Shown: one piece after another, positions 6,720 to 14,300 of the stretch
How the letters are laid out: every line of letters begins with the position of its first letter
Numbering within the stretch: the first letter of the stretch is position 1
Assembly: GCA_021295675.1 (NCBI GenBank)
Contig: JAGWBY010000027.1
Span: 1 to 15,952 of the forward strand
DNA from: Candidatus Latescibacterota bacterium
GTDB lineage: Bacteria; Latescibacterota; UBA2968; UBA8231
Direction: 5' to 3'
DNA length: 15,952 nt
The notes under the pieces: generated by a model
What the model was told of the DNA's origin: nothing
Databases searched by the model: none
Seen by the model: the letters and a program-made list of their open reading frames with translations, nothing else
Made by a program: the position numbers and the translations under genes

Positions 6720-7844
6720 ATGAAAATTTGCCATCTGATGTACGACGACATCGCCAACCCGTGGCTGGGCGGCGGCGGTGCGGTGCGGGCGCTGGAACTC
6801 TACCGCCGCTTGGCCAGCCGCCACGAGATCACCATCGTCAGTGGCCTGTTTCCCGGAGCCGAGTTAGAAACCGAACGGCACGGCCTGCGCCTTTTGCGCG
6901 TTGGCTCGGCCCGCAGCTATGCTCTGAGCCGTCTGGGGTATTGCCGTGCCGCCGTAGCTCAGTTGCAGCGGCTAGAGTGGGATTTGTGGATCAACGAGTT
7001 TTCGGCGTTTGCGCCCTTGCGCGTTCCGGCTGCGCTGCGGCGGCAGGGTCTGCTTTTGTTTTATCACTTCATGGGATGGCACGCCCTTGCCAAGCATCCG
7101 CTGGTGGGCGGCGTGGCGTGGCTGTGCGAGCGGCGCGCCCTGCGGGCTTATGACCGGATTTTGACGATTGCTCCTAGCGTGCAAGCGCGCATTCAGCTAC
7201 ACGCCCGCGATGCGGAGGTTGATCTGGTGTATAGTGGCGTCAATCGGCGCTTTTTCGCGCTGGCGTCTGAGGAAGCGCCGTACTTGCTCTACTTTGGGCG
7301 GATGGACATCCACACCAAGGGGATCGATCTGTTGATCGCCGCGTTTGCCGAGATTGCCGCTGGGCACCCGGAGATCCGTCTCAAGCTGGCTGGGCGCGGC
7401 ACTCCGCAGCAGCTCGCTAAAGTACGCGACTTGGCGCGGAGGGCGGGATTGGAAGGCCGGGTGGAGGTTATCGGGAATGTAGGAGAGGAACGACAAGGCG
7501 AGCTTTTGCGCCGTGCGCTCGTGGTCTGCGTCCCGTCGCGCTACGAGGGTTGGTGCATGGTGGCGGTGGAAGCTGCGGCCGCTGGGAAAGCTGTGTTGGG
7601 TACGGATATTGACGGCCTGCGGGATGCCGTGCGCCACGACGAGACGGGAGTGTTGGTGCCGCCCGAGGATGTGGGGGCTTTGGCGGACGGGATGCGGGCG
7701 CTGATTGCTGACGATGTAAGGCGGAGGGCGTTGGGATCGGCGGGCCGGGCGTGGGCCGGGCGGTTTAGTTGGGATCGGTTGGCCGAGGATTTGGAGGGGG
7801 TGTATTTGCGGGCGGTTGAGGAGATAAAGCGGGGAGGGCAATAG
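6720..7844 (+). CDS. GT4-family glycosyltransferase (GT-B fold)
   Basis: This is a 374-residue retaining glycosyltransferase resembling Glyco_transf_4 plus Glycos_transf_1. The N-terminal acceptor half starts MKICHLMYDD and contains the loop NPWLGGGGAVRALELYRRLA, whose GGG is typical for nucleotide-sugar contact. The C-terminal donor half has YFGRMDIHTKGIDLLIAAF, then KLAGRG, then the EX7E motif at E276 and E284 (YEGWCMVAVEAAAAG), and ends with a TDIDGLRDAV..GVLVPPEDV segment. It is cytoplasmic or peripheral to the membrane. The likely role is adding a sugar to a lipid-linked glycan, LPS or capsule; donor and acceptor cannot be read from the sequence. The gene starts 18 nt after hisB. A TTG at 6711 has a GAGG 7 nt upstream and would add three residues (MPP), so the exact start is uncertain. 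It probably shares the his transcript. Confidence 0.9.
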   Translation: MKICHLMYDDIANPWLGGGGAVRALELYRRLASRHEITIVSGLFPGAELETERHGLRLLRVGSARSYALSRLGYCRAAVAQLQRLEWDLWINEFSAFAPLRVPAALRRQGLLLFYHFMGWHALAKHPLVGGVAWLCERRALRAYDRILTIAPSVQARIQLHARDAEVDLVYSGVNRRFFALASEEAPYLLYFGRMDIHTKGIDLLIAAFAEIAAGHPEIRLKLAGRGTPQQLAKVRDLARRAGLEGRVEVIGNVGEERQGELLRRALVVCVPSRYEGWCMVAVEAAAAGKAVLGTDIDGLRDAVRHDETGVLVPPEDVGALADGMRALIADDVRRRALGSAGRAWAGRFSWDRLAEDLEGVYLRAVEEIKRGGQ

Positions 7845-7880
7845 GAGGCATTTTGCGTGTAGGATAGTAGGGTGGTATGG

Positions 7881-7966
7881 GATGCTTCGCTTTGCTCAGC
7901 ATGACAAGCAAGGTGTTGACGCCTCATGCTGTCATGCTGAGCGGAGCAAAGCGGAGTCGAAGCATC
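7881..7966. repeat. imperfect palindromic REP/MITE-like element
   Basis: The 37-nt right arm (7930-7966) is the reverse complement of the 26-nt left arm (7881-7906), apart from two short blocks of 6 and 5 nt missing on the left. Both arms carry GATGCTTCG at the outer end and CAGCATGACA at the inner end, with a 23-nt spacer between them (7907-7929). As RNA it would fold into a long bulged hairpin in the GT4-YfhO gap. Similar GATGCTTCG..CTCAGCATGACA palindromes are, as I recall, scattered in many bacterial genomes as non-coding dispersed repeats. Only one copy is in this window, so dispersal is an inference. It could attenuate transcription from the his/GT operon, but there is no terminal T-run. 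Confidence 0.7.
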
Positions 7967-8017
7967 TGATACCTCGATGCGTCCGTTGGATAGGGACGCA
8001 CCTGTAGGAAGAATTTC

Positions 8018-10456
8018 ATGGTTAAAAAAAATAAACGCGCCAAAACCCAAGCCCCGGCAAAGGCCGATAGGCCGCCCCTGTGGAATCACCGATTTTTTCC
8101 GCTGGTCTTTTTTCTCGCCTTGAGCCTGTTGTACTTCTACGAGTTCCCGCTGTCGGACAAGATTGTCTTTGGCATGGATGTGGGGACGGATTATCACCGG
8201 GGTGCGGACCTGAGCTTCTGGGACAAGGTGCAGACTGTGGACCAGCCGATGTGGGATCCCAAGATGGGCGGCTTTCCCCAGTCCGAGGCCATTCGCCCTC
8301 AGTACTTTCCGGCCTACGTCCTGTACTTTTTTACGAACTTTCAGCGGTATATTGGCTGGCGCTACATTCTGACGATGTTTGTGGCTGGCTTGGGGATGTA
8401 CGCGTACTTGCGGCAAATCCACGTGGGCGGTCGCGCCGCGCTGTGGGGTGGGGTGGCGTTTATGTCCGCGCCGACCTTTTTGGCGTTTCCGTTGGCTGGG
8501 CACTATGCCAAGATGGGCGTCATCGCCCTGTTTCCGTGGATTATCTGGGCGTTGGAAAAGGCCCTGACGCAGCGTCGGCTGATTTATTGGGCGGCGGTCG
8601 GGGTGTTGATTGGCGCGTGTATTTACTCTCATCCGCCGATGACGTACTTCGCGCTGTTGGGTCTCGGCGTCTATTTCCTGTTCAAGTTGTACCAGTTGCG
8701 CCGCGAGCGAGCCATCGTTCGGCGCTTTATTCATTTTATATGTGCGGTGGTGCTGGGGTTGGCGTTGGGGGCCGAGGGGGCTTTCCCGGTGATGATGTAC
8801 ACTCGCGCTGAGTCCAAGCGGGCTACGGGCGATGAGGTGGGGGGCAAGACTGCGGAGGAACAGCTTGCGTATGCGCGGAGTTGGTCGCTGCATCCCGAGG
8901 AAGTGGCGTCGCTGGTGGTGCCGGAGTTCGGGGGGTACGACGATGTGCTGGTACAGGGCGGCTCGCGCTATTGGGGCCGCAATGCGTTCAAAATTAACTC
9001 CGAGTACTTTGGCGCGTTGGCTTTGCTGTTGGCCTTGCTGATGGTGCCGGAGAGTCGGCGACGACCGCAGGTGGCGCTGTTGGGCGGCGTGTTTGTGCTG
9101 GCGTTGGCGTACGTGTTGGGCGCGCATACGCCCGTGCATTGGCTGGCGTTTCACTTGCTGCCGGGGGCCGACGTGCAGCGCGCCATTGGCATGGGTTCGT
9201 TTGTGTTTGCCTTTGCCGGGTGTGCGATGGCGGGATTGGGGTTGCAGCGGGTGTTGGATGCCGACGCGGATGAGCGGGCGTTGTTGCGGGGCCGCTTGGC
9301 GTATGTCGGCGGCGTCCTCGCGGCGTTGGCTTTGCTGGTGGCGCTTTTTCCCAAGGGCACGACTGAGGCGTGGATAAATTTGTTTTATGGAGATATTGCG
9401 CCGCAGAAGCGGGCGGTGTTGGCTGGGAGTTACGATTGGATTGCGCGCGGCGGTTGGTACGTAGTGGTGGCTTTGGGTGCGGGGTTGGCGTTGCTCTTGC
9501 TGCGGCTGGGGGGGCAGCTTTCGGCGACGGTGTTGGTGGGGGGCTTGTGCGCGGTGACGCTGTTTGATACGTGGCGCGTCGATCGGGTTTATTTGCACTA
9601 TCGGGATCCGGGGCACTATGCGGATATTCGCCGGGAGAATCCGCGCGCGGTTCAGTTTTTGCAAAGCGATGAGTCGCTTTTTCGCGTCTTGCCCTTGCCT
9701 AACTTTCGGGTGTTGGAGGAGCCGGGGTATCACTTGCACGGGGTTTGGTCTATTACGGGCTTTCACGATTTGACGGTGGGGCGCTACGATCGGATGCTGA
9801 AGGAGTTTGAGCCGTTGGTACAGCAGTTTCTGCGTTCGGGTGTGCCGTCGGCTGGGTTTCAATCGCTGTTGAATTTGCTCAATGGGAAGTACTTGGCTGT
9901 TCCCAAGCTTCTAGAATTGGATATGGCGGCGTATCCGCTGCGCTTTGACGGGGCGCGTTATCGCTTGTACGAAAATTCGCAGGTGTTGCCGTGGTTTTAC
10001 TTGGTGCCGGAAGCGGAGGTGTTGGACAGCGGCGAGGCCGTGTTGGCGCGGCTGTTGAGTGGGCGGGTGGACCCGCAGAGCGTGGCGTTGTTGGAGAAGG
10101 CACCGGCGGTGCGGCTCGATGGGGCCGGGGATCGGGCGGGGGACAGGGTGGAGCGGCTGGCGTATGACCCAAAGGAAGGGTTGATTCGCGTGCGGACGCA
10201 GAGTGCGGGGGCGCGGGTGTTGGTGGTGTCGGAGAATTACCAGTCGAATTGGTCGGTGTGGGTGGATGGGGAGGAGGCGGAGATGTTGCGTGTACATTAT
10301 GTATGGAAGGGCGTGGCGTTGTCGGCTGGGGAACACGAGGTGGAGTTGCGCTATTTTTCGCCGGTGTTGGCTTGGGCGCGGGGCGCGGGATTGGTGGGGT
10401 TGGTGGTGGTTGTGGGGTTGGTGGCGGCGGCGTGGCGGCAGCGGCGGGATGGTTGA
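8018..10456 (+). CDS. YfhO-family polytopic membrane protein (putative GT-C glycosyltransferase)
   Basis: This is an 812-residue integral membrane protein. A short basic cytoplasmic tail (KKNKRAK) precedes about a dozen hydrophobic helices, beginning at FFPLVFFLALSLLYFY, and including ILTMFVAGLGMYAYL, ALFPWIIWALEKAL and YWAAVGVLIGACI. It has the acidic extracytoplasmic loop GMDVGTDYHRGADLSFWD after helix 1, and a large soluble C-terminal beta-rich region with LVVSENYQSNWSVWVDGEEA and SAGEHEVELRYFSPVLAWA before a last helix. This layout is that of Bacterial membrane protein YfhO (Pfam YfhO), a GT-C-like family. Firmicute members glycosylate teichoic acids outside the membrane using lipid-linked sugars; the substrate in this organism is unknown. 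AGGAAG lies about 7 nt before the ATG. Codon use drifts strongly towards G-ending codons (TTG, GTG, CGG) in the second half, which opens a long spurious antisense frame. Confidence 0.88.
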   Translation: MVKKNKRAKTQAPAKADRPPLWNHRFFPLVFFLALSLLYFYEFPLSDKIVFGMDVGTDYHRGADLSFWDKVQTVDQPMWDPKMGGFPQSEAIRPQYFPAYVLYFFTNFQRYIGWRYILTMFVAGLGMYAYLRQIHVGGRAALWGGVAFMSAPTFLAFPLAGHYAKMGVIALFPWIIWALEKALTQRRLIYWAAVGVLIGACIYSHPPMTYFALLGLGVYFLFKLYQLRRERAIVRRFIHFICAVVLGLALGAEGAFPVMMYTRAESKRATGDEVGGKTAEEQLAYARSWSLHPEEVASLVVPEFGGYDDVLVQGGSRYWGRNAFKINSEYFGALALLLALLMVPESRRRPQVALLGGVFVLALAYVLGAHTPVHWLAFHLLPGADVQRAIGMGSFVFAFAGCAMAGLGLQRVLDADADERALLRGRLAYVGGVLAALALLVALFPKGTTEAWINLFYGDIAPQKRAVLAGSYDWIARGGWYVVVALGAGLALLLLRLGGQLSATVLVGGLCAVTLFDTWRVDRVYLHYRDPGHYADIRRENPRAVQFLQSDESLFRVLPLPNFRVLEEPGYHLHGVWSITGFHDLTVGRYDRMLKEFEPLVQQFLRSGVPSAGFQSLLNLLNGKYLAVPKLLELDMAAYPLRFDGARYRLYENSQVLPWFYLVPEAEVLDSGEAVLARLLSGRVDPQSVALLEKAPAVRLDGAGDRAGDRVERLAYDPKEGLIRVRTQSAGARVLVVSENYQSNWSVWVDGEEAEMLRVHYVWKGVALSAGEHEVELRYFSPVLAWARGAGLVGLVVVVGLVAAAWRQRRDG

Positions 10457-10496
10457 CAAACGGTTGGGGGTAAGTGATATTTGCCGACGATAGCCG

Positions 10497-10955
10497 ATGC
10501 GTGGAGGGCGTTTGACTGGGATAGAACCGGGGGACGTTTCCGTGGATAGTGGCGCGATAAATTGGACTATTGTAAGCATCTGTATCGCGTTGGCGAGCGT
10601 TGGTATCGCATTGGCAGGGTTAATGCTGGCTACGACGCGGGGTATCCGCGCCGATATGCGGGATATTCGCGCCGATATACGGGCGCTTTCAGATCGGTTG
10701 GATAAGCGGATAGATGAGCAGGACGCGAAGTTGGAGCGTCTGGCTGAGCGGCTGGGGCGGCAGGAACAGGAACAGGCGCGGATGAATGGGGTGCTGGCGA
10801 CGCTGCCCGAGCGGCTGGGGCGGTTGGAGCAGGAGCAGGCGCGGATGAATGGGGTGCTGGAGACGATTCGGGCGGGGCTTTCGTATCGGGTGGAGCGAGC
10901 GGATGCGGGCGATCGCGTGGCCGAGGCGTCTGAATCGTATGAGGCGCAGGAGTGA
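10497..10955 (+). CDS. small membrane-anchored coiled-coil protein
   Basis: This is a 152-residue protein of unknown function. It has one transmembrane helix at about residues 22-45 (NWTIVSICIALASVGIALAG). A charged, heptad-like region follows (RGIRADMRDIRADIRALSDR onward), rich in Arg, Glu, Asp and Leu, that should form a coiled coil. It contains a perfect-length tandem duplication of 21 residues (ERLGRQEQEQARMNGVL / ERLGRLEQEQARMNGVL), that is, three heptads. The ATG at 10497 has no Shine-Dalgarno. A GTG at 10542 (MDSGAINW...) with GGGGGA 7 nt upstream is a serious alternative start and would give 137 residues. It follows YfhO by 40 nt in the same orientation. Confidence 0.7.
   Translation: MRGGRLTGIEPGDVSVDSGAINWTIVSICIALASVGIALAGLMLATTRGIRADMRDIRADIRALSDRLDKRIDEQDAKLERLAERLGRQEQEQARMNGVLATLPERLGRLEQEQARMNGVLETIRAGLSYRVERADAGDRVAEASESYEAQE
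10746..10871 (+). repeat. 63-nt in-frame tandem duplication (two copies)
   Basis: Copy one is 10746-10808 and copy two 10809-10871. Both start GAGCGGCTGGGGCGG and share CAGGCGCGGATGAATGGGG, differing at a few positions mostly near the end. The 63-nt unit equals 21 codons (three heptads), so the coiled coil stays in register. This looks like a recent slippage or recombination duplication. Confidence 0.88.
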
Positions 10956-10984
10956 ACGGCAGGTGAACGGACTCGGCGGACCTC

Positions 10985-11014
10985 TTGACACGCAGCTTTA
11001 TTCTCCCCTACATT
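10985..11014 (+). promoter_or_regulatory. possible weak upstream promoter
   Basis: TTGACA (10985-10990, six of six) is followed after 18 nt by TACATT (11009-11014, four of six). It would start a longer transcript into the large surface-protein gene. The -10 is poor, so this may be chance. Confidence 0.3.
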
Positions 11015-11140
11015 ATAACCTTTGCCACGTTGACGGCTTGTGTCAAAAGGGTGCCAGCGCTCCCGCGCCGTTGCAAAAGGCACTGTCTTTACAGGGGATA
11101 AAGGTCGTTTTGGCTAAGGTATTTAAAGGGCAATTAATTC

Positions 11141-11169
11141 TTGACACTTCTATTTTTTCTCGGTATAAT
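11141..11169 (+). promoter_or_regulatory. perfect-consensus sigma-70 promoter
   Basis: TTGACA (11141-11146) and TATAAT (11164-11169) are exact consensus hexamers with the optimal 17-nt spacer, within an AT-rich stretch (AATTAATTC upstream). Transcription would start near 11176, leaving a leader of about 160 nt before the large Calx-beta protein at 11336. This should be a very strong promoter unless it is repressed. Confidence 0.9.
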
Positions 11170-11186
11170 TAACTCTATTGTATAGG

Positions 11187-11204
11187 ATAACGCGTCAGCG
11201 TTAT
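11187..11204 (+). promoter_or_regulatory. perfect 7-bp hairpin/operator-like inverted repeat near the transcript start
   Basis: ATAACGC (11187-11193), loop GTCA, GCGTTAT (11198-11204) form an exact inverted repeat about 10 nt after the predicted transcription start. It could be a repressor operator overlapping the initial transcribed region or a 5' stabilising stem-loop; sequence alone does not decide. Confidence 0.5.
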
Positions 11205-11231
11205 GAATGAAAAAGCCGCGAAAGGGGGCGT

Positions 11232-11336
11232 ATGAAAAACGCAAAAACGAGCAGTTTCAGTGGGTTTAACGCAAATCCATCTTCTTCTTATACCACTTTC
11301 TTAATCAGGGATGCTTTCCCTGGGGAGGTTGAGTAA
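11232..11336 (+). CDS. possible 34-codon leader peptide, coupled to the large gene
   Basis: An ATG at 11232, preceded by GGGGG (11224-11228), opens a 34-codon frame (MKNAKTSSFSGFNANPSSSY...FPGEVE) whose TAA (11334-11336) overlaps the ATG of the surface-protein gene (TAATG). A still shorter frame, MNEKAAKGGV (ATG 11203, TGA 11233-11235), overlaps its start as ATGA. The chain of overlaps would allow translational coupling. There is no similarity I recognise, and a frame this short could be chance. Confidence 0.3.
   Translation: MKNAKTSSFSGFNANPSSSYTTFLIRDAFPGEVE
11306..11328 (+). promoter_or_regulatory. hairpin abutting the Shine-Dalgarno of the surface-protein gene
   Basis: CAGGGA (11306-11311), loop TGCTT, TCCCTG (11317-11322) form a perfect 6-bp stem whose last G is the first base of the GGGGAGG Shine-Dalgarno (11322-11328). 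The ATG follows after 7 nt. Such placement can modulate ribosome access; the Shine-Dalgarno itself is the strongest in the window and decides the start at 11336. Confidence 0.6.
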
Positions 11337-14300
11337 TGATACACACGAAGTCGTTAATCCGGCGCTTGGCGTACGTGCCTTGGCTGCTGGCGTTTGGTTT
11401 GGTGCTGGGCTGGGCCGGGGAAGCGCAGGCGCAAGATATTAGACTGACGGGTGGTAAGTCGGTGCGCGAGGATGCCGGTGCGACCACGATCACGGTGAAG
11501 GCGACCAATTACGATGTGCCAGGCTCTGACACGAAGACGAATGTGGGTGCGGCCACGTATGTGATCTTGGATGTCGCTACAGCTGGAACCCCCGACGCTT
11601 CGGCTGGGAGAACTGCGCTCAATAGTCGCTACAACGTAACGCTAGGCACTATCGTGATTCCTAAAGACAAGAATGAAGGGACAGTGGATATCACGTTCAC
11701 TCCCATCAAGAATGATGCAATCGGGAACCCAGCCATTACGGATGATGACGATAATGATCCCGATAACGAAGCCAATCTTGATGTCTATATCACCGGCGTG
11801 GCTGGTTCTGCTTTCACAGTCACTGACGCTGGTCGGACGCTGATTACGCTGATTGACAAGGATCAGGTCACGAATCGGATCAACCTGTCGTTTTCCCCGA
11901 GCGAGATAAGCCAAGAGGCTGGTTCCACTGAGATCACAGTGACGGCAACCGTAGATGGCGAACTCGTAAAATCTAAGAAGCTGGATATTCCTCTAGTTGT
12001 TGTGGGAGCAAGTGCATGGAGAGGTCCTAATACTGAGGATACGCTTCCTGAGGCCACTGCTCCGGAGGGGGACGAAGCAACACGCGATGCGCATTACAAT
12101 CTACCGAGCCTGCCCACTGTAACCATTCCAAAGAATCGGTTGTCGGGGAAGGCGACGTTTACGATTGATCCCAAAAGTGGTCCCCGCTGGGTTGGGATCG
12201 GGACACCTACAACCACGGATCTCCGGTACGACAATGTTACGCCCACCGCTGATCCTGACCGTGATGGGGATGGTAATCCTGCTACCAATAATAACGCGGA
12301 TGGGACGCTGGACGCTGGAGGTTTTACAAAGGAAGAGCAAGAGATTGAGGTCATCCCTAACCATCTCACGATATCGGAGAAAAAGGTCTCCGAGCTCAAA
12401 GGTGATGATGCTGAGGATGAGGGCCTCAAAGCCTCTCCTGATATGATACGCGAGGAAGTTGGGGAGACGTCAATCAATCTAAAAATCATCTTGGCGCGAA
12501 CCGTGACGGACGATGAGGCGGTGGTCTTCTCTATTACAGGTTCAAGAGGAGGTACCCGCGATATACATTACACTGCGTCATTCACTGATCTCACGATTCC
12601 CGCCGGTGAGATCGAGGGAGAGGCGACGCTTACCCTTACTCCCTTCGCCAATACGGGTACTATAGAAATCGACGTGGAAGCCAAAGTCGATAACTCCACG
12701 CAAACGGAGACCATCACGATCGTCGATACCGACGTGTCTACCACAGATATAACGCTGTCGGCGGATCCTGGTAGTATAATGGAGGACGCGGGTGAGACGG
12801 ATGTTACGATCACCGCGACTTTAAACGCCTTGGTGCTGGAGGAAGACGCGAAGCTGACGTTGGTTTTGGGTAATATGGTTTCTACTGATGATGACGGTGA
12901 TGGAGCTACGGCGACGCGCGATGTGGATTACACTGCCGTCATTCGTTCGGTGACGATTGCCGCCGGCGAGGTAAGTGGCTCGACGACGGTTTCCATCACT
13001 CCAGTGGACGACGGGGTCGAGGACGTGGACGAAACGATCAAAATCAAGTCCTCAAACAAGCCCAAGAACGATATCGGCGATGATATCGCGGTTTCGGTCG
13101 CGACGATCACGCTGAAAGATACTGGCGTGAGGGAGGATCCGGACGCTCCAGTAGATATGACGCCTGCCTTCACAGAAGACGACATCGCCGCATCGGATAC
13201 AGTCATCGAAGGCGTAGTTGGTACGGCGCTGGAGCAGGTGTTGCCGGAAGCTACGGGCGATGGCACGTTGACGTACACCGTCTCGGCCAGCCTGCCTGGT
13301 GGCCTATCGTTTGACGCGGCCACGCGGACGCTTTCGGGTACGCCGACAGCGGCTGGAGACGCCGAGATCGTTTACACAGTAGTTGACGGCGATACGGGCG
13401 ACGCGCTTCCCGCCGAAAGCGCGGCACTGACCTACAACTTTGAGATCGCTGAGAAGCCAGATCCCACGACTGAGGTCGTTAATGTGAGCGTGAGTCAGTC
13501 GTCGGTCCGCGAAAGCGGTGATTCGGCTTCTATCTCGGTTAAGGCTACCTTGGCGGGACCCGCTCCGGTTGCCGAGACGATCCGGTTCACGCTTGGTGCT
13601 CCTAGCGAAGGAGTCCAGGCTGTCCGCGACGTAGATTTCTCCGCAACGCTGCATGGCAACGTCGCCATTGCCGAAGGCGCGACCGAAGCGACCACGTCGC
13701 TGACGCTCACGCCGATCGACAATGCGAATACGGACGGCAATAGAGTCGTTGGTGTTCATGCGATGGCTTCGGGTGGTTCGGCTTCGGCGGACGTCACGAT
13801 CGCCGACGACGAAACCGCGAGCACGTCCATCTCGCTGTCGGCCAATCCGCACACGGTAAGCGAGGCAGATGGTAATACCGAGCTTACGATCACCGCGACG
13901 TTGGACGGCAAGGTGCTGGATGCCGACGCGGAGGTCACCCTGTCGGTTGATTCGGGTTCGGAAGCCACGCGCGATGTGGACTACAGAGCGCTGTTCCTTC
14001 CCGTCCTCACGATTCCGGCGGGCGAGGTTTCGGGTTCGACAAGCCTGTTCATTGATCCCATCTCCGACGAGGAGGATGAGGGCAACGAGACGATCACGCT
14101 GAATGGTGCGATTGATGGTTTGGAGAACGGCACGGGTCTCATCACGATCTCCGACTACGTGGTGATTCCTCCCCCCATAGATCCGTTGGCATTCGCCGAA
14201 GGTGCTATGATCGATACCATCGAAGCCACGGCTGGTGCGCCAATTCCCGATGCCGATACGCAACTGCCGGAAGCAACGGGTGGTTCGGGTGGTGACATCA

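Larger units (their letters stand above)
10956..11335 (+). other. non-coding region with promoter and structured leader
   Basis: This is the only gene-free stretch over 300 bases. Up to about 11140 it holds a weak promoter-like pair and a small inverted repeat (TTGAC/GTCAA at 11030-11046). A GTGCC...GGCAC pairing at about 11051-11084 is not followed by a T-run, so I do not call it a terminator. From 11141 on it holds a consensus promoter, two hairpins, two tiny reading frames and a strong Shine-Dalgarno (GGGGAGG, 11322-11328) 7 nt before the large gene. No tRNA or recognisable riboswitch was found. Confidence 0.75.

Noticed and set aside
7541..9862. A 773-codon open frame on the minus strand, antisense to the GT4 and YfhO genes
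   Set aside because: Its product is Arg/His/Gln/Pro-rich without any fold signature, while the plus strand encodes clear GT4 and YfhO proteins. The openness follows from the G-ending codon bias of the sense genes.
9911..11083. A 390-codon minus-strand open frame across the YfhO end, the coiled-coil gene and intergenic DNA
   Set aside because: It has Ser/Arg and His/Pro/Arg-rich low-complexity stretches, crosses two sense genes and has no Shine-Dalgarno or family signature.
11046..11090. Rho-independent terminator after the coiled-coil gene
   Set aside because: The GTGCC/GGCAC pairing has a long loop, only a 5-bp stem and no T-run after it on the plus strand.
11205..11290. c-di-GMP-I (GEMM) riboswitch in the leader
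   Set aside because: Only a short ACGCAAA-like piece matches; the paired stems and tetraloop-receptor elements are not evident.
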